This document shows, piece after piece, positions 18,531 through 27,632 of a stretch of DNA of 64,000 nt. The first letter of the stretch is position 1, and each line of letters starts with the position of its first letter. Made by a program: the position numbers and the translations under genes. This DNA is from Pseudomonas saudiphocaensis. GTDB lineage: Bacteria; Pseudomonadota; Gammaproteobacteria; Pseudomonadales; Pseudomonadaceae. A model generated the notes under the pieces. It was given only the letters and a program-made list of their open reading frames with translations, was not told where the DNA came from and made no database searches. The stretch is from positions 682,001 through 746,000 of the forward strand of contig NZ_CCSF01000001.1 of NCBI RefSeq assembly GCF_000756775.1, written 5' to 3'.

Positions 18531-19632
18531 GCGAGTCGTCCCGGTCCCGGCTAATGTCGTGATCAGATGCGGTTGAGGCTGGTCGCCCGGCTTTGCGCAA
18601 TGCAAGGCGGGCGATTAGCTGACGCACCAGATAGACCAGCAAAGTGACGCCCAGTGCAATGCCGACGCCTATTGTGGCGTTGATCAGACGCACCTGCGGC
18701 ATGTCCCAATCCAGGGCAAGCGTTTCAGTCAGCAGAATGAAGCTCAGCGTCGTCTGCAGCACAAAAAGCCTGTAGTGATATGCCTGAAATGCCCGGCTGA
18801 GTACCAGCAGCGGCAGCAGGATCATTACCATCAGTGGCGGATCCACGAGGCTGTAGCCCATGTAGATCAGGATGGCGGCTATGCACAAAATCCCAAGGCT
18901 TGCCTGCAGTGCACGCGCCAGGCTGCGTTGCACATCCATCTGCAAAACTACCAGTATCGCCAGTGTCAGCCAGTAGCCGCGTGGAAGGTCTGCGATGACC
19001 ACAATCAGACCGCCCAGTGCAGCTGCCAGCAGATGCGTCAGCGCCTGTAGGCGCCACTGACGAGCCGAGGTACGTCTTGCCCGGCGCCGCAAGACCCTGA
19101 TCACGCTCAGCAGGCGCGGCATATAGGGCCACATCCGCAGTGCGTTCATGCCGCGTAGGCCGAAAGCCAGCAGCATGACCCAGAGTCCGCCCAAGACAAA
19201 CAGCATCGCGATCGCCTGCGGGTTATTGAAATCACCTATGCCGTATTGGCCCTGGCCAAGGCACAGACAGATGGCAAGGCCGATTCCCAACTTGCCTGCT
19301 TCGTTACCGTAGCGTTGCAGCCAGGCCAGCAGTAAGCCGTAGCAGGCGAACAGGCTCATGCTGATCAGCGGATATGACGCCGCCCAGAAACCAAGGCCGG
19401 CACTACAAGCGCCCAATGCAATCTGCAACAGCATGCGCAGCATGCCGAGGCGATGAAGAGGGTTGGCTCTGGCGGCCTGGAAGGCGCCAAGGGTTGCCCA
19501 GAGAAATCCGGGGTGCCCGCTGAATAGCCCGAGCAGAAGCGGCAGTGCGCAGCCCAGACCGGTAATCGCCGCCGCTCCCCAGGTAGGCGGAGCCGGCTTC
19601 CAGCTGTTTCTGCGCCACAGGGCCCTTTTCAT
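18520..19632 (-). CDS. FUSC-type inner-membrane protein
   Basis: A 370-residue hydrophobic protein with about ten membrane helices in two groups separated by a basic cytoplasmic stretch (VLRRRARRTSARQW). The second half has the FUSC/fusaric-acid-resistance-like pattern with RGYWLTLAILVVLQ. This suggests transport of an organic acid or related compound, but the substrate is unknown. A GTG nine bases upstream overlaps the dgt stop (GTGA) and is an alternative start; either way it is tightly linked to dgt. Confidence 0.75.
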   Translation of the reverse strand: MKRALWRRNSWKPAPPTWGAAAITGLGCALPLLLGLFSGHPGFLWATLGAFQAARANPLHRLGMLRMLLQIALGACSAGLGFWAASYPLISMSLFACYGLLLAWLQRYGNEAGKLGIGLAICLCLGQGQYGIGDFNNPQAIAMLFVLGGLWVMLLAFGLRGMNALRMWPYMPRLLSVIRVLRRRARRTSARQWRLQALTHLLAAALGGLIVVIADLPRGYWLTLAILVVLQMDVQRSLARALQASLGILCIAAILIYMGYSLVDPPLMVMILLPLLVLSRAFQAYHYRLFVLQTTLSFILLTETLALDWDMPQVRLINATIGVGIALGVTLLVYLVRQLIARLALRKAGRPASTASDHDISRDRDDSLTP

Positions 19633-19637
19633 GCTAC

Positions 19638-20969
19638 TCACGTAGGACTCGAGCGTCCGGTCATTTCGCTGGCCATTTCGGTGGCATAGCTATCGGTCAT
19701 CCCCGCGATGAAGTCGATCATGCGCAGGAAGGAGCGATAAAGAGGCCAATCAGGATCGGGAGCATTGCTGCCAAGCAGATCCAGTATCCGGCGATTCTTG
19801 AACGAAGGGGTGCGCCCGCCGTGCTGTTCAAGTGCTGCGCCACAGAAAGCGTTGAGCAGGATTTCAAGGGTGGTATAGGCACCGATCTCGTGCAGCGTCT
19901 TGCGCTTGTCCTGGAAGATCTTCTCGCGCGCCATGCCTTTGGCCTGCACTACGCATTGCTTGGCCGGGCCGTGCATATGCTCAACCAGATCACCGACAAG
20001 GGTGCCCGCCAGCAGCGCATCCTGCTGTTCTACGAAAGCGTGAGCCGCAGCATTGGTCAGGTGCTCGATGGCCTTGCCTCTGAGAATCGCCAGCTTACGC
20101 CTACGTGAATCATTCGGGCCGAGCAGGCGGTAGGTTTCCGGCAGGTCATCGCCGACCAGGTCCAGCAGCAGCGTTTCCACTTCGCTGTAGTTGAGCAGCT
20201 CCATTTCCAGGCCGTCTTCAAGGTCGATCAGGCCGTAGCAGATGTCATCTGCCGCCTCCATCAGATATACCAATGGATGGCGCGCCCAGCGCTGTTCCTC
20301 CAGTTGCGGCAGCCCCAGTTTTGAGGCGATCTGTTCCAGCAGCGGCAACTCGCTCTGGTAGCAACCGAACTTGTGCTTTTTGTAGCCGAGCGCCTCGGCG
20401 TGACGCGAGGTCCATGGGTACTTGAGATAAGTGCCGAGAGTGGCGTAGGTCAGCCGCATGCCGCCGTCGAACTGGTGGTATTCGAGCTGGGTCAGCACAC
20501 GGAAACCCTGCGCATTGCCTTCGAAGTTGAGGAAGTCGGTGCGCTGCGCGTCGTTCATGTCGTCCAGCCAGCCGCGTCCAGCAGCCTGTTGGAACCAGTG
20601 GCGGATGGCGTCTTCCCCCGAGTGGCCGAATGGCGGATTGCCTATATCGTGGGCAAGACAACCCGACTGCACGATCATGCCGAGGTCGGCCGGCGTACAC
20701 CATTCGGGGAGACTGTCGCGCAGCACTTCACCTACACGCATGCCGAGCGAGCGGCCAACACAGCTGACTTCCAGAGAATGGGTCAGGCGGGTATGGATAT
20801 GGTCGTTGCTGGATACCGGGTGCACTTGTGTCTTGCGCCCGAGCCTGCGGAAGGCGCCAGAAAAAATGACCCTGTCGTGATCCTTGTGAAACGGGCTTCG
20901 ACCAAGTTCTTCAGTGCTTTGAACAGACTTTCCTAGGCGTTCACGATTAAGCAGCGTATGCCAATCCAA
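19638..20969 (-). CDS. dgt: Deoxyguanosinetriphosphate triphosphohydrolase-like protein
   Basis: A 443-residue HD-superfamily hydrolase. Metal ligands are visible as His64 (RLTHSLEV) and His107-Asp108 ([18 protein letters not shown]). It is expected to split dNTPs into nucleoside and triphosphate. I chose the TTG at 20969: an AAGGAG site lies 9 bases upstream and the protein then begins with the usual [12 protein letters not shown]. The longer reading from an ATG at 21023 adds 18 residues not typical of the family. Confidence 0.9.
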   Translation of the reverse strand: MDWHTLLNRERLGKSVQSTEELGRSPFHKDHDRVIFSGAFRRLGRKTQVHPVSSNDHIHTRLTHSLEVSCVGRSLGMRVGEVLRDSLPEWCTPADLGMIVQSGCLAHDIGNPPFGHSGEDAIRHWFQQAAGRGWLDDMNDAQRTDFLNFEGNAQGFRVLTQLEYHQFDGGMRLTYATLGTYLKYPWTSRHAEALGYKKHKFGCYQSELPLLEQIASKLGLPQLEEQRWARHPLVYLMEAADDICYGLIDLEDGLEMELLNYSEVETLLLDLVGDDLPETYRLLGPNDSRRRKLAILRGKAIEHLTNAAAHAFVEQQDALLAGTLVGDLVEHMHGPAKQCVVQAKGMAREKIFQDKRKTLHEIGAYTTLEILLNAFCGAALEQHGGRTPSFKNRRILDLLGSNAPDPDWPLYRSFLRMIDFIAGMTDSYATEMASEMTGRSSPT

Positions 20970-21128
20970 AGGGGCTATCTCCTTGTAGCAACCGCCAGTG
21001 GCCTGGCATGCCGAGCAGCGCAAGCCAGCTGCTGTAGCGGCGCATTCCTTGTTATTGCCGTTATGAAGACGCGAGCGTACAGCAGTTCCAGCCTACAGAA
21101 CCATATAGGTCTGGAACCTTTGCCCGGC

Positions 21129-21428
21129 CTATTGACGCAGCTTACGAATCAGCGGATAGAACGTCAGTCCCAGGCGCGCGAGCTTGCCGACTTTACCAAG
21201 GCGCGGCCCGAAAAGAGCGAGCGTAGCGGTCGCTGCCAACATCAGAGGCCCCTTGGTATCGCCCCCTCTGGAGGCCCCGCGATTGCTCATCATGTGCTTG
21301 ATGCGCTGCAGGGGATGCGTGAGCGGTTGCCTGTGGTAGAGAATCTGCTGACGATGCATTTCCATGCGCAGCCGAATCAGATCCTTACGCATGGCCAGGT
21401 CGCTGGATGTGCTCAAGGGGAGACTCAT
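21129..21428 (-). CDS. Small conserved protein in a yqjD-yqjE-like operon (YqjK-like)
   Basis: A 99-residue basic protein: polar helical N-terminal part (LIRLRMEMHRQQILYHRQPL) and a hydrophobic C-terminal stretch (PLMLAATATLALFGP). Its ATG overlaps the stop of the holin-like gene (ATGA). By position and composition it matches the third gene of yqjDEK-type operons. Molecular function is unknown. Confidence 0.65.
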   Translation of the reverse strand: MSLPLSTSSDLAMRKDLIRLRMEMHRQQILYHRQPLTHPLQRIKHMMSNRGASRGGDTKGPLMLAATATLALFGPRLGKVGKLARLGLTFYPLIRKLRQ

Positions 21429-21805
21429 GGCAGTAAACGCTCCTGATTGCGTGCCAGCTCCTCGACCGTTGCCTGGAAGGGAGAAGCACAGGCCTTGGCA
21501 AGACGGATGGCACGGCTGATACAGATCGCCATCGCAACCGCGTAGACGGCGCAAAGGACCAGAATCGCCACGATGGGGTTGCTGTCCCAAAAGGCGATAA
21601 CGACGGCCGCTGAAAGTCCGACCAGAATCAGCAGGCCCAGTATCAGGCTGATACTGGCCAGCAGGAACAACCGGAATACGCGGCTGCGTTCTTCCTGCAG
21701 TTCAATGCCGACCAGTTCCAGATGCCCTTGAAGGAGGCCTACAAGCGCGCCGCCCATTTTTTTAAGGGACGGCGTAGGTGCTTCATCGGAGTATTTGGCA
21801 TCCAT
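21425..21805 (-). CDS. Phage-holin-like inner-membrane protein (YqjE family)
   Basis: A 126-residue protein with two adjacent membrane helices (about 48-70 and 76-98) preceded by an amphipathic N-terminal part, as in the YqjE/holin-X group. The ATG at 21805 has an AAGGAA site at good spacing. A further upstream ATG at 21823 overlaps the previous stop but has no ribosome site. It probably acts with the YqjD-like neighbour at the membrane. Confidence 0.78.
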   Translation of the reverse strand: MDAKYSDEAPTPSLKKMGGALVGLLQGHLELVGIELQEERSRVFRLFLLASISLILGLLILVGLSAAVVIAFWDSNPIVAILVLCAVYAVAMAICISRAIRLAKACASPFQATVEELARNQERLLP

Positions 21806-21822
21806 TGGCCTATGTTCCTTCA

Positions 21823-22221
21823 TCAGCGGCGCATGATCAGGCCGAGAAGAAAGCCAGCGCCGGCAGCGATGCCGATGGACTGCCAAGGGTGCGTCTGAAC
21901 GTACTCTTCGGTGCATTGGATGGCCGCTTCGCTCTGATTTCGCAGCGTGCCTTCCTGATCCTTCAGCATTTCCCGTGCGCGGGTCATATTCGCAGTGATT
22001 TTTGCGCGAAGCTCTTCGGTCTGGGTGCCTGCGGTTTCCTGGGTGTGCTTGAGCAGACGTTCAGTATCGGCGATGAGGGTGTGGAATTCTTCAACCAGCG
22101 CGTTTTGGGCCGCTTGAAGATTGCGGCGATGAGCGGATTTGTCGAACAGCGAGCTTGTTGTTCCGTTTGCGTCCGGAATAGGGGTGTTATCGCTGGTGCC
22201 GAAAGTGGATTCGGTAGACAT
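21823..22221 (-). CDS. DUF883 (YqjD/ElaB-like) membrane-anchored ribosome-binding type protein
   Basis: A 132-residue protein: disordered Ser/Thr-rich N terminus, long amphipathic coiled helix (about 30-105), then a single C-terminal helix with the glycine pattern IGIAAGAGFLLGLIMRR typical of DUF883. E. coli YqjD and ElaB are C-tail-anchored and bind ribosomes in stationary phase. The start follows a GAGGAGAA site. It heads the three-gene operon. Confidence 0.85.
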   Translation of the reverse strand: MSTESTFGTSDNTPIPDANGTTSSLFDKSAHRRNLQAAQNALVEEFHTLIADTERLLKHTQETAGTQTEELRAKITANMTRAREMLKDQEGTLRNQSEAAIQCTEEYVQTHPWQSIGIAAGAGFLLGLIMRR

Positions 22222-22557
22222 CTGCTTCTCCTCTAGAGTCTGCAGGACGAAAAGTCCCGTTGCCTCAAGTTTCGAGCGCGACGCCCGGCCAAGGTTCCCG
22301 CTTGGTTGCAGAGAAGAAATGCTGCGGATCAAGGCGGCGGGGGGCGGGTTAGGCCTGAGAAGAAATATATCAAGCGTAGCCCGTACGCGTGGGCGTAGCC
22401 TGCTCCTAGGCGGTGTACATCGAGCCCTTTAAAGGCAACTCCAGTATTAACGAAGGCATTCCGATTTATGGGGATGCATCCGCGAATCGATCCGCTTTAA
22501 AAAAGAAAACCCGCCGAAGCGGGTTTTCTTTCACTGCGTGGGAGGCAGTAGCGCTAT
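22222..22557. other. Intergenic region upstream of the yqjD-like gene
   Basis: No convincing gene. It holds the leader of the yqjD-like gene and, on its left, the terminator of the porin gene at 22500-22530. The stretch 22320-22495 has no ORF with a ribosome site. Confidence 0.6.
22500..22530 (-). terminator. Rho-independent terminator of the OprD-type porin gene
   Basis: AAAACCCGC (22506-22514), loop CGAA, GCGGGTTTT (22519-22527). On the minus strand the stem is followed by CTTTTTTA, a good U tract. It lies about 30 bases past the porin stop codon. Confidence 0.9.
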
Positions 22558-23844
22558 TTACATCAGCGGGATGGTGTAGCTGACGATCAGACGGTTTTCG
22601 TCGACGTTGGTAGCGCTCTGGAAGTTGTTGCGGGCAGTAGCGTTACGCCACTTGACGTTCAGGTTTTTCAGTGCGCCTTCCTGGAAGGTGTAGCCGATAT
22701 CCATATCACGCTCCCACATCTTGCCTTCGGACTGACCTACGCCGCGATCAACGTTATCGCCGGTAACATAGCGAGTCATGAAGGTCAGGCCAGGGATACC
22801 GATAGACGCAAAGTTGAAGTCATAGCGAGCTTGCCAAGATTTCATGTCTTCAAATGCGAAGTCATTGATCTGGACATAGTTGACCAAGAACGGGTCAGTG
22901 GACTCGCCGACATAAGCAAAGCCTGTGTCGCCGCTCATCTGCTGATAGCCCAGGCCAAACGAGTGACCGCTGAGCGAGTAAGTGACCATTGCTCCAAGCG
23001 CTTTGTTGTCGATGTTGGAGGAACCATCATCAGTCGAACGCGCATAGCGGAGATCAGTTTTCAGCGACTGCTTGTCGCCCAGCGGCAGAACGTGAACCAG
23101 GTTAGTGCTGTGCTGCTTGTAGATATTCTCGAGTTCGCTGTAGTAGTAGGAAGCGGTCAGGTTGTCGAGAGCTTTATAGCTACCACCCGCGAAGAAGAAA
23201 TCATCTGCATCTTCGGTGATGACTGCACCGGCAATGCCGGCACCCTTGCCGCCATAAGCCAAACCTTGATTGTTGGACGAGTTGCGATGATTTGCACGGT
23301 TGATATACCCGGCATCCAGAGTCAGTCCTTCGACTTCCTTAGAGACAATCTGCGCGCCTTGGAAGGTTTGTGGCAGCAGGCGGGAGTCGCTTGAAGAAAT
23401 CGCCATGTTCTTGAGCTGGAGGGTACCGGCCTTCAGGATGGTCTCGGATACTTTGAATTTTGCAGCTACGCCAAGAGATGAGTAATCATCAGGTGCGCCT
23501 GATGCGCCGGCGGGCAGCAGGCCTGTTCCCGTGCGGCGATCATCTCCACTTCCGCCCGAGTCGAGTTTCACGCCCAACAGCCCCAATGCGTCGACGCCAA
23601 AACCAACGGTACCTTCGGTGAAGCCGGACTCAATGCGCAGCAGGAAGCCTTGTGCCCATTCGTCCTGCTTGGATTGACCGGCATTACCGCCTTCGCCTCG
23701 GTAATCACGGTTGAAATAGAAGTTACGCAGCTCCAGGCTAGCCTTTGTATCTTCAATAAAAGCAGCTTGGACCATGGATGGCATGGCCAGGGTTGCTCCC
23801 AGAGTGGCCAGGGCCACGCCCCGGGCGATTGGGGTCTTGAGCAT
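22558..23844 (-). CDS. OprD-family outer-membrane porin
   Basis: A 428-residue protein with a signal peptide (about 1-27, ending MVQAA). The mature start AFIEDTKASLELRNFYFNRDYR is the OprD-family signature, and the C terminus ends in the beta-signal SYTIPLM. Alternating beta-strands fit an 18-strand barrel for basic amino acids, peptides or small acids. It sits where opdQ is found in P. aeruginosa as I recall, but the substrate cannot be read from sequence. A GAGGAG site precedes the ATG. Confidence 0.92.
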   Translation of the reverse strand: MLKTPIARGVALATLGATLAMPSMVQAAFIEDTKASLELRNFYFNRDYRGEGGNAGQSKQDEWAQGFLLRIESGFTEGTVGFGVDALGLLGVKLDSGGSGDDRRTGTGLLPAGASGAPDDYSSLGVAAKFKVSETILKAGTLQLKNMAISSSDSRLLPQTFQGAQIVSKEVEGLTLDAGYINRANHRNSSNNQGLAYGGKGAGIAGAVITEDADDFFFAGGSYKALDNLTASYYYSELENIYKQHSTNLVHVLPLGDKQSLKTDLRYARSTDDGSSNIDNKALGAMVTYSLSGHSFGLGYQQMSGDTGFAYVGESTDPFLVNYVQINDFAFEDMKSWQARYDFNFASIGIPGLTFMTRYVTGDNVDRGVGQSEGKMWERDMDIGYTFQEGALKNLNVKWRNATARNNFQSATNVDENRLIVSYTIPLM

Positions 23845-24259
23845 TTCTTGTTCTCCTCGTTGGATGATGCTCTAAAGGTCGCTCTTACGGCGACACTCAA
23901 TAAAACACTTCATTATTATTTCAGCCTTTAGACCTTAGTCTTTAGGCATTATACGTCAAGGCGTAGCGGCTCATCCGGTATCGCTGTTGTGTACTGATAG
24001 TTGCCGTTTCGAACATCAATACACTACCGAATTGGGTGGCCTGCCTTGCCTGCCCGCCAGCTCCAGTTCTGGGAGGGCTGCCGAATCCTACCGCTTAGCT
24101 GGCTGCGAGTCGAATGCAGAAGTCAAACTCTCGTTTGAGTGAGTTCGGCGTCACGCTTTTTAGCGGTTACTTCAAAGGTAGGATATTGCCAGCCCGCCAG
24201 GTTCACCCTTCGTAGCCTGCTAGAATTGCCTTCTGTAATCTTTTGACGAGTCCTCACCA
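23845..24259. other. Divergent promoter region between porin and glutaredoxin-like gene
   Basis: No gene is supported. The 23870-23960 part is AT-rich and contains TATAAT on the minus strand (23953-23948), a possible -10 for the porin gene, but no good -35 at 16-18 bases. The remaining sequence shows no palindrome or operator that I could identify. Confidence 0.45.
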
Positions 24260-24499
24260 ATGCTTCCTGAATGCCAGCTGTTTGGAACCTTAGGTTGCCA
24301 CTTATGTGAGCAGGCTGAAGCGGTGGTAATGCCGTTGGTTGAGCACGGATTGTTGGTGGAGCTGCTGGATGTGGCAGACAGGAGCGAATGGGTCGAGGAG
24401 TACGGCTTGCGTATTCCTGTATTAAGAAGGGTTGATACGGGGGCGGAGCTGGACTGGCCGTTTGAAACCGAGCAGGTGGTCTGGTTTCTACGTGACTGA
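24260..24499 (+). CDS. Small glutaredoxin-family protein (DUF836-like)
   Basis: A 79-residue thioredoxin-fold mini-protein. The redox motif CHLC occurs at residues 13-16 (LGCHLCEQAE), a cis-Pro follows in YGLRIPVLRR, and the end WPFETEQVVWFLRD is typical of DUF836. It may reduce disulfides, but the partner is unknown. A clear terminator follows at 24526-24554. Confidence 0.85.
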   Translation: MLPECQLFGTLGCHLCEQAEAVVMPLVEHGLLVELLDVADRSEWVEEYGLRIPVLRRVDTGAELDWPFETEQVVWFLRD

Positions 24500-24525
24500 G
24501 CTTCAACGTGCGCCAGGCGAAAACA

Positions 24526-24554
24526 AAAAAACCGGCTGCAATGGCCGGTTTTTT
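24526..24554 (+). terminator. Rho-independent terminator after the glutaredoxin-like gene
   Basis: AAAAAACCGGC (24526-24536), loop TGCAATG, GCCGGTTTTTT (24544-24554). The stem is symmetric with A and T runs on both sides, so it may also stop the tRNA-Pro(CGG) transcript arriving on the other strand. Confidence 0.9.
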
Positions 24555-24588
24555 GGTCAGAAACACGATAAGTGTTCCGAGCGGGAAA

Positions 24589-24665
24589 TGGTCGGAGCGA
24601 CTGGATTCGAACCAGCGACCTTCTCGTCCCGAACGAGACGCGCTACCAAGCTGCGCTACGCTCCG
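24589..24665 (-). tRNA. tRNA-Pro(CGG)
   Basis: 77 nt including encoded CCA. Acceptor CGGAGCG pairs with CGCTCCG. The D arm is TAGCGCAGCTTGGTAGCGC. Anticodon stem TCTCG/CGAGA encloses loop TTCGGGA with anticodon CGG. The T arm contains GGTTCGAATCC. Confidence 0.96.
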
Positions 24666-24677
24666 AAGATGGCGCGC

Positions 24678-24705
24678 ATTTTACAGAAATACTTTTGTTT
24701 CACAA
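24678..24705 (-). promoter_or_regulatory. Promoter of tRNA-Pro(CGG)
   Basis: On the minus strand TTGTGA (24705-24700), 16 bases, then TAAAAT (24683-24678). The -10 ends 12 bases before the mature tRNA 5' end. Sigma-70-type match by eye. Confidence 0.6.
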
Positions 24706-24771
24706 GAGCTTAGCGCGCGTTTTTTGAATGTGCCGGTGCCATTTCCCCGGCACATAGCGAGCGTCTGCCGT

Positions 24772-24993
24772 TCAGAGCTCCTTGACGGTGCGAACCTGGT
24801 CCTTGTTGACCTTGCCGGGTTTGCCGTCCAGTGCTTCAAATTCATAAAAGCCTGATTCCTCGTCGAAATCCGGCCGATCCAGTGTTTGGATTTCGCGACC
24901 ATCGTTGAGCGTAATGACGCTGGGGCTGGAGCAGCCGGCAAGCAGGAACAGGCCGAACAGCAATGTCAGAGTGGGGGCGATTCCTGAACGCAT
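24772..24993 (-). CDS. YgdI/YgdR-type small lipoprotein
   Basis: A 73-residue lipoprotein: hydrophobic signal with lipobox LLAGC (Cys21) and an SH3-like domain with VITLNDGREIQTLDRP and GFYEFEALDGKPGKVNKDQVRTV, the YgdI/YgdR (DUF903) pattern. The start at 24993 follows GAGGAGA; an upstream in-frame ATG lacks a site. Function in the envelope is unknown. Confidence 0.88.
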   Translation of the reverse strand: MRSGIAPTLTLLFGLFLLAGCSSPSVITLNDGREIQTLDRPDFDEESGFYEFEALDGKPGKVNKDQVRTVKEL

Positions 24994-25043
24994 GATGTCT
25001 CTCCTCATTACTTGGGATGTGGCTGTGACGTTCTGGGGCAGCG

Positions 25044-25646
25044 TCAAGTTCCCACGGGCGGGCTTTGCTGGGAGAGCAGTTCAGGAGAGTTCAGGTTGGC
25101 CAGTCGAGGATCGTTTTCGGGTAGGTCGAGGCTGCGCGCGCCCAGTTTCAGGAGGATGCGCCAATTGCTTCGTTCGCCAGCTTGCCAGGCGGTTTCTATA
25201 GCGTCGGCCTGACTGAGTGCTATCACGCAGAAAAGTGGCTCCCATTGTTCGCCGCGCCGAACCATGACGGGGGTGTCCGGCGCTTGGCGTGCAGAGTTGT
25301 ACAGGTCTGTAAGTAATGCTTCGTCAATCAATGGTGCATCGCACGGGAGCACCAGTAGCCAGCGATGGCGCGCTGCGGCAAGACCTGCACGAATGCCGGC
25401 AAGGGGGCCGGGAAAGCCTGTTTCGTTGTCGGTTATCAGGCGGTCGGCGAAGGTCGCGTATAGGTCGTGGTTGCGATTGCATGAGATAAGCAGGTCGTCC
25501 GTCAGGGGACGTGCTATCCGTTGTGGCCAGGCCACTAGAGGCTTGCCATGCCATTCCACCAGGCCTTTGTCCTTGCCGCCCATTCGCTGTCCGCGGCCGC
25601 CAGCGAGCAACAGTATCGAGCAATCGGCAAGCAGGTGCTGTGGCAT
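25044..25646 (-). CDS. mobA: Molybdenum cofactor guanylyltransferase
   Basis: A 200-residue nucleotidyltransferase. The GTP-binding LLLAGGRGQRMGGKDKGL motif is near the N terminus (about 12-29), followed by GFPGPLAGI and LVLPCDAPLI. It joins GMP to molybdopterin to form the MGD cofactor, needed by enzymes such as the FdnG formate dehydrogenase in this window. Start chosen at 25646 with a GGAG site; divergent from moaB. Confidence 0.93.
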   Translation of the reverse strand: MPQHLLADCSILLLAGGRGQRMGGKDKGLVEWHGKPLVAWPQRIARPLTDDLLISCNRNHDLYATFADRLITDNETGFPGPLAGIRAGLAAARHRWLLVLPCDAPLIDEALLTDLYNSARQAPDTPVMVRRGEQWEPLFCVIALSQADAIETAWQAGERSNWRILLKLGARSLDLPENDPRLANLNSPELLSQQSPPVGT

Positions 25647-25714
25647 CAAGAGGCTCCGGCAAAAGCCTGTGATATAACACCCGGCATCGCAGGCTAACAA
25701 CTGGAAGTCGTTTT

Positions 25715-26254
25715 ATGAGTCACCTTGCCGAACAATCGTTTGTACCCCTCAATATCGCCGTTCTGACGGTCAGCGATACCCGTTCGCTGGATACCGATAC
25801 CTCTGGTCAGCTGCTTGTCGACAGACTTCTGGCGGCTGGGCACCGGCTTGCCGAGCGCGTGCTGCTAAAAGACGACCTCTACCGGATTCGCGCACAGGTT
25901 GCGCATTGGATAGCTGAAGACATCGTACAGGTTGTTCTTATCACCGGAGGCACCGGCTTTACCGGGCGCGACAGTACGCCGGAAGCAGTAGCTTGCCTTT
26001 TGGATAAGCAGGTAGATGGCTTTGGTGAGCTGTTTCGGCAGCTTTCCGTGGCAGATATTGGCACCTCCACTGTGCAGTCACGCGCCTTGGCTGGTTTGGC
26101 CAACTCTACGCTGGTTTGCTGCATGCCTGGCTCGACCAATGCCTGCAGAACTGCCTGGGATGGCATCCTCGCCGAGCAGCTTGATGCACGGCATCGTCCC
26201 TGTAACTTTGTCCCACACCTCAAGCAGGCGGCACCGTGCGAGAGCCGCTCATGA
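25715..26254 (+). CDS. moaB: Molybdenum cofactor biosynthesis protein MoaB
   Basis: A 179-residue MogA/MoaB-fold protein: [13 protein letters not shown] at the N terminus, [16 protein letters not shown] (the GGTG molybdopterin-binding loop) in the middle, and [13 protein letters not shown] near the end. It is expected to adenylylate molybdopterin. It is coupled to moeA by an ATGA overlap at 26251-26254. Confidence 0.92.
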   Translation: MSHLAEQSFVPLNIAVLTVSDTRSLDTDTSGQLLVDRLLAAGHRLAERVLLKDDLYRIRAQVAHWIAEDIVQVVLITGGTGFTGRDSTPEAVACLLDKQVDGFGELFRQLSVADIGTSTVQSRALAGLANSTLVCCMPGSTNACRTAWDGILAEQLDARHRPCNFVPHLKQAAPCESRS

Positions 26255-27462
26255 CAGCGGCAACTACTGCGCTGATGTCGGTGGACGACGCGCGCGAAGC
26301 CCTGCTTAAGCTGGCGCAGAGTACTTCGATTCAGGATGTTGAGAGCGTTGCGCTGGAGGAGGTCGCGGGGCGCGTGCTCGGTGAACCTCTGGTTGCAGCT
26401 TTGGATCTGCCGCCGTGGCCCAATAGCGCCATGGATGGTTATGCCCTGCGCCAAGCGGATCTTGACGGCCAGCCGTTGGTGGTCTGTCAGAAGATCTTTG
26501 CCGGCACCCAGCCGCAACCCTTGCAGCCGGGCTGCTGCGCCAGGATCTTCACGGGGGCGCCTATGCCGGAGGGCGCCGATACCGTTGAAATGCAGGAGAA
26601 TGTCGAGGTTCTCGAAGATGGCCGGGTGCGCTTCCTCAATCCGGTCAGGCTTGGCCAGCACGTGCGGCCGCAGGCGGGCGAAGCGCGGCGCGGGGAAACG
26701 GTGCTAAAGGCCGGTGTGGTGATGGGGCCGATCGAGTTGGGGCTTGCCGCATCGTTGGGAATTGATCGTTTGACGGTGATTCGCAGGCTCAGGGTAGCGC
26801 TGCTCTCCTCAGGCGATGAGTTGGTCGAGCCGGGGCGGCCGTTGGCTCCTGGTCAGATCTACAACAGCAATCGCGTGCTGTTGCGCAACTGGCTGCAGCG
26901 CCTGGGGTGCGAGGTGGTTGATGGTGGAATTGTGCCGGATGATCCGCTTCAGGTCCGACGCTGTCTGGAGGCATTGCATGACGTTGATCTGATTCTGTCT
27001 ACCGGCGGTGTTTCGGTTGGTGAGGCCGACTACCTGGGGCAAGTCATGCGTGAGGACGGTGAGCTGGCGTTCTGGAAGCTGGCCATCAAACCAGGCAAGC
27101 CGCTTACCTGTGGCACATACCGTGGCGTGGCGGTAATCGGTCTGCCCGGTAATCCGGCATCGACGTTGGTGACGTTCGGGTTGTTTGCAAGGCCGTATCT
27201 GCTGCGCCGCATGGGCGTTACTGAGGTGGCACCGCTGAGTTTCCCGGTACCGGCCGGTTTTGTCTGGGATAAGCCCGGCACCCGTCGCGAGTATTTGCGT
27301 GCGAGGCTGGAGTCGGGCAGGGCGGTGCTATATCCCAACCAGAGTTCGTCCATCCTGCGCAGCGCAGCCTGGGCCGACGGGCTGGTGGTGATACCCGAGC
27401 ACAGCCGCCTAAGTGAAGGCGACACGGTGATATTTATTTCTTTTGCCGAGCTGCTTGGCTGA
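26251..27462 (+). CDS. moeA: Molybdopterin molybdenumtransferase MoeA
   Basis: A 403-residue MoeA. It has [14 protein letters not shown] in domain [18 protein letters not shown], and the molybdopterin-binding [13 protein letters not shown] with KPGKPLTCG in domain III; PGNPAS follows. It inserts molybdate into adenylylated molybdopterin. I chose the ATG that overlaps the moaB stop; a GTG 15 bases earlier is open but unnecessary. Confidence 0.94.
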   Translation: MTAATTALMSVDDAREALLKLAQSTSIQDVESVALEEVAGRVLGEPLVAALDLPPWPNSAMDGYALRQADLDGQPLVVCQKIFAGTQPQPLQPGCCARIFTGAPMPEGADTVEMQENVEVLEDGRVRFLNPVRLGQHVRPQAGEARRGETVLKAGVVMGPIELGLAASLGIDRLTVIRRLRVALLSSGDELVEPGRPLAPGQIYNSNRVLLRNWLQRLGCEVVDGGIVPDDPLQVRRCLEALHDVDLILSTGGVSVGEADYLGQVMREDGELAFWKLAIKPGKPLTCGTYRGVAVIGLPGNPASTLVTFGLFARPYLLRRMGVTEVAPLSFPVPAGFVWDKPGTRREYLRARLESGRAVLYPNQSSSILRSAAWADGLVVIPEHSRLSEGDTVIFISFAELLG

Positions 27463-27473
27463 CCTCAGCCTTT

Positions 27474-27503
27474 CTGAGGGTTGGCGCAATGTCCAGCCCT
27501 CAG
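27474..27503 (+). terminator. Hairpin downstream of moeA, possible terminator
   Basis: CTGAGGGTTGG (27474-27484), loop of 8, CCAGCCCTCAG (27493-27503): 11 pairs with one G-T. No T run follows, so intrinsic termination is uncertain. Confidence 0.5.
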
Positions 27504-27632
27504 AGATCCTCTTCCTGATCAGCTGACAAACAGATCGGGCTTTCCATTGTCTACGCCTTTTCAACACGCCGGTAACGGTGGGTGGTGTGTCTGCTATGGC
27601 CCTGTCAAAGGTCGCTGATTAGGAGAAGAGGG